DNA of 36,402 bases, taken from Candidatus Omnitrophota bacterium. Its GTDB lineage: Bacteria; Omnitrophota; Gorgyraeia; DAOVKU01. This document shows positions 1-8,090 of this stretch, piece after piece. Position 1 is the stretch's first letter. Every line of letters begins with the position of its first letter. Location of the stretch: positions 1-36,402 of the forward strand of contig DAOVKU010000003.1 in the NCBI GenBank assembly GCA_030631665.1, read 5' to 3'. The position numbers and the translations under genes are program-made. The notes under the pieces are model-generated. The model did not search any database, was not told where the DNA came from, and was given only the letters and a program-made list of their open reading frames with translations.

Positions 1-738
1 ACCTTCGGCGGCATAAGGATCTCTTTTAAGAATAGGGGCGCCGGGTCCGAAATTCGCGAGTTCCGGAACGGGTTCTACATATCGCTCTCTCGCATATTCA
101 AACATCTCCTGAAAAGCCTGTTGGTTATCGCTTTTTTCGAGGTCGTAATAACCCCAATTATCGATTATCGCAATATTCATTTTAAGATGTGCCATAATAT
201 CTATATATTCTTTCAATCGTTTCAAGTCCGCCGCGCATATATGCACGCCTCTATATTTAAAACGCGGGTAATCTACTATTTTTACCGCCGGAAGGATTAT
301 CTTATCCTCTTCCTCTTTAAGTAATTGTAGAAAAGTCTGGATGCCGTAAAATGCCCCTGCCGCTTTAGTCCCGTTTATTACAATGTGGTCTTCAAAAACC
401 TCCAACGTGTAAGCTTCTTCACCTAAACCGGCCAGTTCCTTGTCGGATAAACCTAATACTATGCATTTCGAGGTCTTAGAGAAAGCGGACTTCTGCATTC
501 CCATCGCAAAATTAAATTTGCTTTGCAATTCTTCATTTAAATATCTAGCCACAAAAAACATTTCTTCTTCTTTAGTATCGAATAAAATTTTCCAATCGCT
601 TTTGATTTCGATCTCATAATTCTTATTGATAACACTTTGGGGAGCGGGAATTACATTAACAGTATCAGATACCCCGTAGCGCGGAATCCATACAATTAAT
701 AAACAGAGACTTAATAAAAAAATTGTATTTTTAATCAC
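1..738 (-). CDS. GH20-type beta-N-acetylhexosaminidase, N-terminal part (cut by window edge)
   Basis: Starts with GTG at 738 and stays open to the window edge, so the C-terminal part is missing. The first 25 or so residues form a secretion signal (MIKNTIFLLSLCLLIVWIP). About residues 30-135 look like the non-catalytic domain of family GH20: the text around VINGTKAAGAFYGIQTFLQL followed by ILPAVKIVDYPRFKYRGVH is the typical junction into the GH20 TIM barrel. GH20 enzymes remove terminal N-acetylhexosamine from glycans; the catalytic Asp-Glu pair would lie beyond the window and cannot be checked. The GTG overlaps the stop of the GT9 gene (GTGA), so it is probably co-translated as the last visible gene of the polysaccharide operon. 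A periplasmic or outer-surface location is inferred. A related family sharing the GH20b domain, such as an alpha-glucuronidase-like enzyme, is the alternative. Confidence 0.75.
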   Translation of the reverse strand, partial: MIKNTIFLLSLCLLIVWIPRYGVSDTVNVIPAPQSVINKNYEIEIKSDWKILFDTKEEEMFFVARYLNEELQSKFNFAMGMQKSAFSKTSKCIVLGLSDKELAGLGEEAYTLEVFEDHIVINGTKAAGAFYGIQTFLQLLKEEEDKIILPAVKIVDYPRFKYRGVHICAADLKRLKEYIDIMAHLKMNIAIIDNWGYYDLEKSDNQQAFQEMFEYARERYVEPVPELANFGPGAPILKRDPYAAEG

Positions 739-1844
739 TTATTCATCCGTTTTTTTAAAATTGCCTCCGCCGCATTTAGCACGTCCTCTACGACAATAGA
801 AGAAAGGCAGCGATAATCGTTGGTCTTGCATCTAAACCTCTTTCCGGACCAGCTATTCTTTAACTTTGTCTCCTCTAATGTATCCCTAAAGAACGGATAA
901 TAACAGGGGCAGCATTTAAACGATTTTTGTAAAACAATATGGCTTTCTCCCCACGGCCTATGAATCCTCGGATCAGCCGAACCGAAGATGCTTACTGTAG
1001 GTGTTTTTAGGGTTGCTGCTATATGCATTGGGCCAGAATTATTACAAATCAGAATGTCCGCTTTCTGTATCAAGGCGGCTGTCTGCTTAAGCGAGGCCAT
1101 TCCGACAGTGGTTATCGGTTTATGTTTCATTATATGAAGTATCACCTCTTCGCTTGCCTTGTCGCCGGTCCCACCTATCAAAATAACCTTTGCATTAAAT
1201 CTTTCGATCAAATCATCAGCTACTTTAGCGAACCTCTCTAGGGGCCAATTTCTGTAGGCGGCTGTAAAACGCCCCCCACCTGCATGAATAGCAACTATCG
1301 GCTCTTTTTTTTCGATTTTGTTGTTCTTTAAAAAGTCCGAAGAAAATTTTAAGTCTTCCTCGGTTAAATTTAAAATCAACCTTGTATCTGCTCTCAGCGG
1401 ATCTACGTTCAGAAGTTCCAAGAAATCCAAGTTCATTAAAACAGCATGTTTTACCTCTTTTATAGTCATCTGTCGCGTAAAGAGCCAGCGATAGTTATTA
1501 AAAAGACTAAACTCCTGACCAAAGCGTTCTTTCGCGCCGCTGAGATATCCCAGAAAAGCCGAACGCAACCCACTTGGATAAGCACAAATCGACAAATCGA
1601 AGCGTTCCCTCCACAACCTAAATAACATTAGCAGAATATCGTTTATCTTCGTTGGCTCAAATGAAATAATGACATCTACGTGCGGATTCCTTGAAAGGAC
1701 GGCGACATTAGCTTTAAAAGTCAGGACTGTCAGCTTAGAATCCTTGAAATTAGCCTTCAGGTTGGCCAATAAGGGCGTAGTCAAGAGCAGATCGCCAAGG
1801 CCTTGTAGGGAAATTACCAAAATATTTCTGAATTTTTCAGCCAT
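735..1844 (-). CDS. Glycosyltransferase family 9 (heptosyltransferase-like)
   Basis: About 369 residues. Family GT9 transfers ADP-heptose or a related sugar onto LPS core or another surface glycan at the inner membrane face. Visible family features are the N-terminal ILVISLQGLGDLLLTTPLL loop, the AIHAGGGRFTAAYRNWP segment in the second Rossmann half, and the nucleotide-sugar motif NNSGPMHIAATLKTPTVSIFG followed by a C-rich tail typical of the family. An upstream ATG at 1889 is in frame but would add 15 residues absent from relatives and overlap the FkbM gene by 53 bp. The ATG at 1844 begins right before the conserved strand and overlaps FkbM by only 8 bp, so it is preferred, although its ribosome site is weak. 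Exact sugar specificity cannot be told. Confidence 0.88.
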   Translation of the reverse strand: MAEKFRNILVISLQGLGDLLLTTPLLANLKANFKDSKLTVLTFKANVAVLSRNPHVDVIISFEPTKINDILLMLFRLWRERFDLSICAYPSGLRSAFLGYLSGAKERFGQEFSLFNNYRWLFTRQMTIKEVKHAVLMNLDFLELLNVDPLRADTRLILNLTEEDLKFSSDFLKNNKIEKKEPIVAIHAGGGRFTAAYRNWPLERFAKVADDLIERFNAKVILIGGTGDKASEEVILHIMKHKPITTVGMASLKQTAALIQKADILICNNSGPMHIAATLKTPTVSIFGSADPRIHRPWGESHIVLQKSFKCCPCYYPFFRDTLEETKLKNSWSGKRFRCKTNDYRCLSSIVVEDVLNAAEAILKKRMNK

Positions 1845-2658
1845 CTTGAAATCTTTTATTTTTAAAATACAGGACGCTATTTGTAGCATCCTCTAATACT
1901 AAATCGAAATCGCGATCCATAAGAAACAGGGTGGAATTTTCTTTTGCTTTTCTATTGTGATATTCCAATACTATCCGCTTCGTAATTGACAACATTTTTG
2001 CTTCGGCCCCGCTCAGAACCTCATATTCTTCCCCTTCAACATCTATTTTTACGAGATCTATTTTTCCAATGCTCCTTTCGGCAATAAAGCTATCCAGGGT
2101 CACACAATCGACTTCGATAGATTTTTGCGCATTTACGTTTAATTCTTCTTCGTGCATAACCTTGCCCTCGCCGGTCATGGCGGCGGGAACCAAAAATCCC
2201 ATCTTCCCGTTTTTAGAAGATACGGCCTTTTGCATGGCGATAACATTATTAACTTTGTTTTCTTCCAGATTTTTCAAAAGGCGTGCAAAAACGGTAGGAT
2301 TAGGCTCAAAAGCCCATATTTTGCCTTTCTGCCCTACTCTTTTCGAACTCTTTACCGCATAAAGGCCTATATTGCTTCCGATATCGAGCACGGTATCGCC
2401 TGGTCTAGGCACGAAACCCTCTGCTTTTTCGTTGATGTTTTTAGCATATATCTGCACGTAAGTGCCCAATTCGCCAGAAGAAGCACCAGCCCAAAATATC
2501 ACGTCTTTAAAAACCATTCTGAATTCCCTGCCTTTTAAGTCAATCAAGTGAAGCCTGTTAAAGATATTTAAAAAAAGATAAGACAAAAAACCAATTTTAC
2601 CTTTAAGGCCTTTCCCAGCGAAAAAAAGTATTATAGTATTCTCTAGGTGATTAAGCAT
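1837..2658 (-). CDS. FkbM family SAM-dependent methyltransferase
   Basis: 273 residues. The SAM-binding motif LDIGSNIGLY is at about 91-100, an acidic FEPN motif at 117-120 contacts the ribose, and the family hallmark DLVKIDVEGEE is at about 201-211. FkbM-family enzymes O-methylate hydroxyl groups; in polysaccharide loci they usually methylate a sugar. The gene overlaps the preceding glycosyltransferase by 8 bp (2651-2658) and the following GT9 gene by 8 bp, so the three are probably translationally coupled. Methylation of the product of the neighbouring glycosyltransferases, possibly as a chain cap, is inferred from context. Confidence 0.9.
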   Translation of the reverse strand: MLNHLENTIILFFAGKGLKGKIGFLSYLFLNIFNRLHLIDLKGREFRMVFKDVIFWAGASSGELGTYVQIYAKNINEKAEGFVPRPGDTVLDIGSNIGLYAVKSSKRVGQKGKIWAFEPNPTVFARLLKNLEENKVNNVIAMQKAVSSKNGKMGFLVPAAMTGEGKVMHEEELNVNAQKSIEVDCVTLDSFIAERSIGKIDLVKIDVEGEEYEVLSGAEAKMLSITKRIVLEYHNRKAKENSTLFLMDRDFDLVLEDATNSVLYFKNKRFQDG

Positions 2659-3817
2659 TCGGTTGATTTTCCCTCAAAAGTTTAATATATAGCTCTTCGT
2701 ATCTCTTGGTAGTTGCGGTGATAGAAAAATTATTTTCGACGAATTTCCTAGCGTTCTCCGCTAGGGCATCTGAGTAATGCCTATCATTAACCAAATTCAA
2801 TATTGCCTTTTCTATCTCGGCTACATTCCTCGACTCAACTAATATCCCTGTCTTCCCGTGTTCAATAACTGTCGGGATTCCTCCGACATTACTGGCAACA
2901 ACGGGTTTTCCGGCAGCCATCGCCTCTAAAAGAGCTAATGGTAACCCCTCTGTCAGGGAAGGCATAACAAACACGTCTAAAACAGAGAAAATCTTATCTA
3001 CATCTTCTCGGTAACCGGTAAAGATAACCTTATCGCTTATATTCAATTCCTTAGCGTAATCGATAAGGTTATTCTTTACATCACCTTCACCGACGATGAC
3101 GAAACTAACATCGCGCTTCTTGACTTTTATTTTAGAAGCCGCTTCCAAAAGATAGGTAATGCCTTTCTCGCTGCTTAGACGCCCTACAGAGCCAATAACG
3201 AAGTCTTCCTTCTTAATACCGAGTTCCTTCCTCACCCCTTCCCTCTCCGCTTTCATATCAAAATGACTTACATCTATGCCGTTCTGAATAACCTCCAATT
3301 TTGAGGGATTAATTTTTCTCTTTACCAAATTGCCGTATATCTGCGACGAAACAGCTACTACCCTATCAAAAAATTTAAGGATGCTCGTGTCGATAAAATC
3401 ATAAAATTTAAGTTTAAGAGTATCCGGCCACCATCCATGGTATGTGCTTACTAACCTAACTTTTGTTAGTTTTGAAGTTAAAAAACCTATTACGTCTGCC
3501 TTGTAACCATGGCAATGAAGAATATCGATATTGTGCTCCCGCAATAGCTTCCTCAAGCGGAATACTGCGCATATACCAAACCGCCATTTTAGATAAATAA
3601 CCTCTGTAGCTATACCTGACTTTTTCGCTTCAACTATAAGCGGCGGCGGAGCATCTGCTCTTGGGTCTTTAAAACATATTAAAACACAATAGAATTTATC
3701 CTTATCCGCTTTCCGGACAAGCGCCAAAGCTACAGCCTCTCCGCCATAAATCTTATCGAGCCAGCCAGTCACTAAATGCATGACCCTTATTTTATTTTGC
3801 TGATTAACGTTTCCCAT
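2651..3817 (-). CDS. Glycosyltransferase family 4
   Basis: 388 residues with the two-domain GT-B fold. The N-terminal half begins with KIRVMHLVTGWLDKIYGGEA and contains the HCHGYKADVIG segment. The C-terminal half has the donor-phosphate residues R213 and K218 in GRLSSEKG, and the EX7E pair E290/E298 in PSLTEGLPLALLEAMAAGKP. All key residues are present, so it should be active as a retaining transferase that adds a sugar to a lipid-linked glycan. It starts 6 bp after the radical SAM gene ends and overlaps the FkbM gene by 8 bp. It is the closest visible relative of the decayed glycosyltransferase at 4879-5382. Donor and acceptor are unknown. Confidence 0.92.
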   Translation of the reverse strand: MGNVNQQNKIRVMHLVTGWLDKIYGGEAVALALVRKADKDKFYCVLICFKDPRADAPPPLIVEAKKSGIATEVIYLKWRFGICAVFRLRKLLREHNIDILHCHGYKADVIGFLTSKLTKVRLVSTYHGWWPDTLKLKFYDFIDTSILKFFDRVVAVSSQIYGNLVKRKINPSKLEVIQNGIDVSHFDMKAEREGVRKELGIKKEDFVIGSVGRLSSEKGITYLLEAASKIKVKKRDVSFVIVGEGDVKNNLIDYAKELNISDKVIFTGYREDVDKIFSVLDVFVMPSLTEGLPLALLEAMAAGKPVVASNVGGIPTVIEHGKTGILVESRNVAEIEKAILNLVNDRHYSDALAENARKFVENNFSITATTKRYEELYIKLLRENQPNA

Positions 3818-3823
3818 TTTGCC

Positions 3824-4915
3824 TTATTTTACTTCCTGATTTAAATAGACCCTTGCGGCCTGAGAAAAAGTCAGATTAGCATTAAAATGGCAACAGTACT
3901 TGCATATATTAAACAACCTCTTTCTCAGCGAAACCCTAAGGTCGTCTGCCTTTTTACTATTCCATGCCTGCCTTACGCCTTCTTTTGAGGCGTTGCCTAA
4001 ACTATAATTCTTCAGCATCGCGCATGGATGAAGGTTACCGTATGGATCGATGTGAAGATCTGTGTTTATAACATAACATTTTTTTATCGGAAAATGTCCC
4101 TTCGTCAATGGCGCCGCCGGAAGGCAGCGTAACGTCCTTATAGAGAAATTACATATCTTCCTTTTTAATATCTGGTTAATCTTATCGCGCATGATTTGCG
4201 CGCCTTTTTCATCAAGAAGGTAAGAGTTGGATTGCGGAATAAATTGCCTGCTTCCGATGTTCACATTATTAAAAACCTCTTTAGCAACGATCTTTTCGCT
4301 TGTCTCAGTGATATACTGAAAATTTACGTCGTCGATATCTAATTCCTCATATAAATCGGCTATCTCATTAAGGTATTCCACGTTTAAAGAGCATACGGTA
4401 GCGTGTATTGCTATTTTAGGCAGGGCACTTCGCTTTTCGCTTCGCGCTGTAATAAGATTTCTAATGCCGGCTGTTGCTTTTTCGTAAACGCCGCTAACCC
4501 CTCTTATCTTATCGTGTATCTCCTTCGGGCCATCTATTGAAACAGTGACTCTGTCTAATCCGCTTTCAACCAAACGTTTTGCTCTTTCTGGGTCTATTAG
4601 TACCCCATTAGTCAAAAGCAAGCACCTCATTCCCTTTTTCTTAATATGTGCTATAATTTCGAATATATCTTTTCTGATTAAGGGCTCGGCTCCCACCAGC
4701 GTTGCATAACTTACACCAATTTCTTTGAGTTCGTCTATTATTCTGACCCATTCATTTACAGATAATTCATCCATTTTTTCTCTTGCTAATCCTTTTCTAA
4801 AACCACAAAATTTGCAAGAAAGATTGCATTTGTACGTAACTTCTAAATGAGCAAAGACGGGCTTCTTTAAATAATAATTTATCTCCCTGCAAATAGCCCT
4901 TTTGAGTTTATCCAT
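3824..4915 (-). CDS. Radical SAM protein with SPASM-type C-terminal cysteine cluster
   Basis: 363 residues. The radical SAM cluster motif CxxxCxxC is C30-C34-C37 (YKCNLSCKFCGF), followed by the VGAEPLIRKD and TVSIDGP segments of the partial TIM barrel. The C-terminal part has the SPASM-like arrangement of a DPYGNLHPCAMLKNYSLGN stretch and further cysteines (CKYCCHF) for auxiliary iron-sulfur clusters. The start is supported by a G-rich ribosome site (AAGGGGGGA) 8 bp upstream. It sits between a decayed glycosyltransferase and an intact one inside a surface polysaccharide cluster. SPASM enzymes act on peptides, sugars or lipids; here a sugar or lipid-carrier modification is only inferred. No peptide precursor gene is visible nearby. 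Confidence 0.88.
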   Translation of the reverse strand: MDKLKRAICREINYYLKKPVFAHLEVTYKCNLSCKFCGFRKGLAREKMDELSVNEWVRIIDELKEIGVSYATLVGAEPLIRKDIFEIIAHIKKKGMRCLLLTNGVLIDPERAKRLVESGLDRVTVSIDGPKEIHDKIRGVSGVYEKATAGIRNLITARSEKRSALPKIAIHATVCSLNVEYLNEIADLYEELDIDDVNFQYITETSEKIVAKEVFNNVNIGSRQFIPQSNSYLLDEKGAQIMRDKINQILKRKICNFSIRTLRCLPAAPLTKGHFPIKKCYVINTDLHIDPYGNLHPCAMLKNYSLGNASKEGVRQAWNSKKADDLRVSLRKRLFNICKYCCHFNANLTFSQAARVYLNQEVK

Positions 4916-5382
4916 TTTGTAAGTCCCCCCTTCTTTATTGAAAATAATCGTTTTGTCACGACGGCTAACGGCAAACTCTCACTTAATGATGGTAAAACAA
5001 ATATATCCATGGCAGCAATAAAATCATGAACATCATGCCTGAAACCGGTAAAAATTACTCTTTTTTTAATTTTTAACTTGTTAGTCATTTCAATAAGCTT
5101 TTTTTGAAGCGGACCGCCGCCAGCAATCAATAAGACCACACTAAGAATATCTTTAATTGCCGCTAAAAGATATTTATATCCTTTTTCTTTACTAAGTCGG
5201 TCGGCTGTTCCCACTATTAGAGGAAGGCCTGATTTTCTAACTTTCTTGAAGCTAACAAGCCAGGATACAAATTTATTTTTATCTAAATATTTAAATAAAT
5301 TTAAAATTACTAAATCTCCACCGAAAGGACTTTCCAGGCGGCTACTGATTAAATGGGCTATTCTTATTTTTTCTACTATCAT
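4879..5382 (-). pseudogene. Decayed family 4 glycosyltransferase (internal deletion plus lost C-terminus)
   Basis: 167-codon open frame with a good ribosome site (AAGGA, 7 bp before ATG). Residues 5-57 align by eye with the N-terminus of the intact 388-residue glycosyltransferase at 2651-3817, then the frame jumps to the equivalent of its residues about 207-297. Roughly 145 residues of the acceptor domain are missing. After PSLSESLPLAVV (131-142) homology stops just before the second glutamate of the EX7E pair: E135 is kept but T143 stands where Glu should be. The remaining 25 residues are novel and run into the start of the radical SAM gene in another frame, overlapping it by 37 bp. A working transferase is very unlikely. 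It could still be translated as a fragment. Confidence 0.85.
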
Positions 5383-5400
5383 TTTATCGTCCTTGGGTTT

Positions 5401-6783
5401 CTACGATTCGTCAGAAAATTTTTTCATAACGACAGCCAATGGCAAAATAATCCACAACATTGTTAAAAAAGCCTGTGTCAAAAAAACAGCACAAACTAAA
5501 TAACCAAGAAGCCCCAATCTTAAACTAAGAGCTAAGTCTGACAATAAAAAGTCCTTTTTTTTCTGAAAATTACTTCCTGCTTTTTTTAAATCCTGCCAGC
5601 TAAAAAACAAAAGCAAAAGAAAAAATATCAATCCAAAAATTCCTGTTTCAGCACCTATTTGCAAGTAAGCATTATGTGAAAATCGAGCAACGCGTGTTTT
5701 AATATCCGAAGCCGTAAAGGCTCTTTCTACATACTCATATTGAAATACGTTTAGACCTATACCTCTAAAGGGATGGTCTTTCATCATTTGCAAACCCACT
5801 TTCCAAATTTCAAGTCGACTATTAATAGATGGGTCGCTCAAATCAAAAACACTTTTGGCTCGAGCCCAATATTGCACAGGAATAAAAGGAACTATGCCTA
5901 ATAAAAATACCGATAATAGAACTACCGCAAGTATTTTCCTTTTATGCTTAAAACCAAACCACAAAACAGAACTAGCCAATACAAAAATTAAAGCAACCAT
6001 GCCTCCTCGAGAATATGTAAAGACTACATTTAATATGAGTAAAACAAAAATTAATATCAATAGTGTTCTAGTAATGACATTGCGGTAATTAAAAAACAAT
6101 GCAAATACTAAAGGTATTAAAATTACTAAATGCATAGCATAATCATTGGGATCAAAGGCTGTTCCTCTAATTCTTATAACACCTTCTCCGTAATCCACAC
6201 CGATTCCATGAGCATATTGATATATGCCTATCAGGCAAGCAGCTAGTCCTAAAATTACCAGTCCCCAAATTAATATTAAAAATTTTTTCTTAGTTTTGAC
6301 TAAGTTAACAACCAAAAAATAGAGAATTAAAAGCTTGATAAACTCTAAAAAACCGTAAAAAGAATAATCAAAATATCGAAGAGTGGAAATAAAAAGAGTT
6401 GTTCCAAAAAGGAAAATAATTATATTCTGTTTAGTTTTTACTATTTTAAAATCGCGATAAACAATAATATGAAACAGCCATATGAACAAAACTCCAAAGG
6501 CTAAATTTCTTGATAAATGAAGTGGCCCTAAAACATCCGCAAAAAACTCTACCGGATGAAGCAAGGAACCAATCAAAAAAGCTAAAAGTCCAAAATAAGG
6601 GTCAAAAAAGATAGCAACTAAAAACGCGAAAGAAAAAAAAGCTAAAAGCGCAAAATACCAAGGAATAAAAAGCACCGATAAACCTAACAAAAATGCCATT
6701 CCAATAATTGCAATTTTAATCAGTATTGGTAGTTCTATAATAGGGCGTTCTTCTAAATATGATTTATCTTTCTCTCTAATCAT
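5401..6783 (-). CDS. O-antigen ligase / polymerase family membrane protein
   Basis: 460 residues, strongly hydrophobic, with about ten to twelve membrane segments. The conserved periplasmic region is recognisable: NSRLEIWKVGLQMMKDHPFR, then GIGLNVFQYEY, then RFSHNAYLQIGAETGIFGLI, which is the Wzy_C/WaaL signature (PF04932 type). Such proteins either polymerise repeat units (Wzy) or ligate the finished glycan to an acceptor lipid (WaaL) on the periplasmic face; sequence alone does not separate the two. The start overlaps the upstream glycosyltransferase stop by 4 bp (ATGA), so they are coupled. As the only polymerase or ligase candidate in the cluster it probably defines the linkage of the surface polymer. 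Confidence 0.88.
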   Translation of the reverse strand: MIREKDKSYLEERPIIELPILIKIAIIGMAFLLGLSVLFIPWYFALLAFFSFAFLVAIFFDPYFGLLAFLIGSLLHPVEFFADVLGPLHLSRNLAFGVLFIWLFHIIVYRDFKIVKTKQNIIIFLFGTTLFISTLRYFDYSFYGFLEFIKLLILYFLVVNLVKTKKKFLILIWGLVILGLAACLIGIYQYAHGIGVDYGEGVIRIRGTAFDPNDYAMHLVILIPLVFALFFNYRNVITRTLLILIFVLLILNVVFTYSRGGMVALIFVLASSVLWFGFKHKRKILAVVLLSVFLLGIVPFIPVQYWARAKSVFDLSDPSINSRLEIWKVGLQMMKDHPFRGIGLNVFQYEYVERAFTASDIKTRVARFSHNAYLQIGAETGIFGLIFFLLLLFFSWQDLKKAGSNFQKKKDFLLSDLALSLRLGLLGYLVCAVFLTQAFLTMLWIILPLAVVMKKFSDES

Positions 6784-7958
6784 TCTTTTTTAAACTTTTC
6801 CTGGCTTTCAATATGATTTATTAACGTTCTGAATAAATTTCCCCAAGAATAATCTCTAACTACTTCTAATCGTTTCTCTCTCAAGCTTAACTGATTCTCA
6901 CCTAGTGCTTCATCTATTAAATTAATAAAATCTTCTTTGCTGTGTGCAAACATGATTATTCCCTCGAATTGTCTTATGGCTGGCATATCTACAGAAACAA
7001 CCGGTTTGCCTGCTGCTAAATACTCATATACTTTCAAAGGATTAACCCTTTTTGCTAACTCATTCAGTCTGAAAGGATTCAGACAAACATCTAAACCTTT
7101 CAGATAATTAGGCAGCACGCGAAGGTTTTTTCGTCCCAAAAAATATATATTCTTTGGCTCCTTTAATAAAGCCAATTTGTTCTGTGTCATAATAGGGCCT
7201 ATCAAAACTAATGACCACTCAGGTTTAGATTTAGCAATATAGAGAATTAAATCCAAATCAATCCAATCAGCAATTCCGCCTATATAACCAATTCTTGGCT
7301 GAGGTATTGCCTGAAGTTCGCTGGGTATGGCAGTTTCCTCTTCACCTGCCTTACTAAAATGTTTTATATCTACTCCGTTAGGAATAATAAAAATATTTTT
7401 ATTTAAATGCTTTTTATCGTCATATAACTCCTTAGTTGTCACAAAGACCATATCTACTTTTTTAATTAGCCTTATCTCCATTCTTCTTATCAATCGTTTG
7501 TTTACATTGGGATAGGCCGAATGCTCATCCACGCAATCATAAATTGCCAGTTTTTCAGAGAAGGCACCTATCAACTTATCTGAAGAAGGAGTGTATGTCC
7601 AAAAGATTGGGTTATTTAGAGTCAGTTTTCTCTGCGCGCTTTTAATTTCCTGTCTCAAAATTAATTGATTCCATAAAGAAATTATCTCAAAACGCCCAAA
7701 TGGAATTTTAACCGCAGGTGTCAAAATATATAAATTTTCTGAAACTTTCTTCAGTTTACTGAATGGATTTGATTTTGCTCTATTTAATGCTTCGCTAACT
7801 TTAGCATAAACAGACCTGCCACGAGCAAAACAAATAGGTTCGACATAGAGTACTTTGTTGCCCTCTTTCGCCAGCATATTCATAAAACGCTGTTTTCTGG
7901 TCCAAAGGTCATCCCAGCACATTGTAGATACACAAATTATATTTTCATTTTTTAACAT
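6780..7958 (-). CDS. Glycosyltransferase, GT-B fold (TuaH-like)
   Basis: 392 residues. The N-terminus (IICVSTMCWDDLWTRKQRFM, then NKVLYVEP) resembles a group of bacterial transferases that includes teichuronic acid TuaH. The middle has a YDCVDEHSAYP segment and the strand-loop IPNGVDIKHF. The C-terminal donor domain carries RIGYIGGIADWIDLDLI and the conserved NPLKVYEYLAAGKPVVS helix with its acidic residue. It overlaps the O-antigen ligase/polymerase by 4 bp. Upstream lies a 132-bp AT-rich gap, so this may begin a new translation unit. The sugar transferred is unknown. Confidence 0.85.
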   Translation of the reverse strand: MLKNENIICVSTMCWDDLWTRKQRFMNMLAKEGNKVLYVEPICFARGRSVYAKVSEALNRAKSNPFSKLKKVSENLYILTPAVKIPFGRFEIISLWNQLILRQEIKSAQRKLTLNNPIFWTYTPSSDKLIGAFSEKLAIYDCVDEHSAYPNVNKRLIRRMEIRLIKKVDMVFVTTKELYDDKKHLNKNIFIIPNGVDIKHFSKAGEEETAIPSELQAIPQPRIGYIGGIADWIDLDLILYIAKSKPEWSLVLIGPIMTQNKLALLKEPKNIYFLGRKNLRVLPNYLKGLDVCLNPFRLNELAKRVNPLKVYEYLAAGKPVVSVDMPAIRQFEGIIMFAHSKEDFINLIDEALGENQLSLREKRLEVVRDYSWGNLFRTLINHIESQEKFKKE

Positions 7959-7959
7959 A

Positions 7960-8004
7960 TCAATTCTCTTTAGTTAAATTAGTTAAAATTTCTCTTAAAG
8001 ACAA
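7960..8004 (-). other. Possible very short ORF or gene remnant before the TuaH-like gene
   Basis: In the AT-rich gap 7959-8090 a GAGG (8013-8016) lies 8 bp before a TTG at 8004 that opens a 14-codon frame (MSLREILTNLTKEN) ending in TGA at 7960, one base before the next ATG. The spacing suits translational coupling or a leader. It may equally be the leftover 5-prime end of a deleted gene, or chance. I see no promoter, terminator or clear repeat in the rest of the gap. Confidence 0.2.
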
Positions 8005-8090
8005 ATTTTGTACCTCGCATTCATAATAATTTTATTATCAATTTTATAAATATGGTGCGTTTTGTCCCAATAATTGCCTCCATTAATTTA

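Noticed and set aside
1845-1889. Longer N-terminus of the GT9 protein
   Set aside because: It would add 15 residues unlike the family start and overlap FkbM by 53 bp; its GAGG touches the ATG without spacing.
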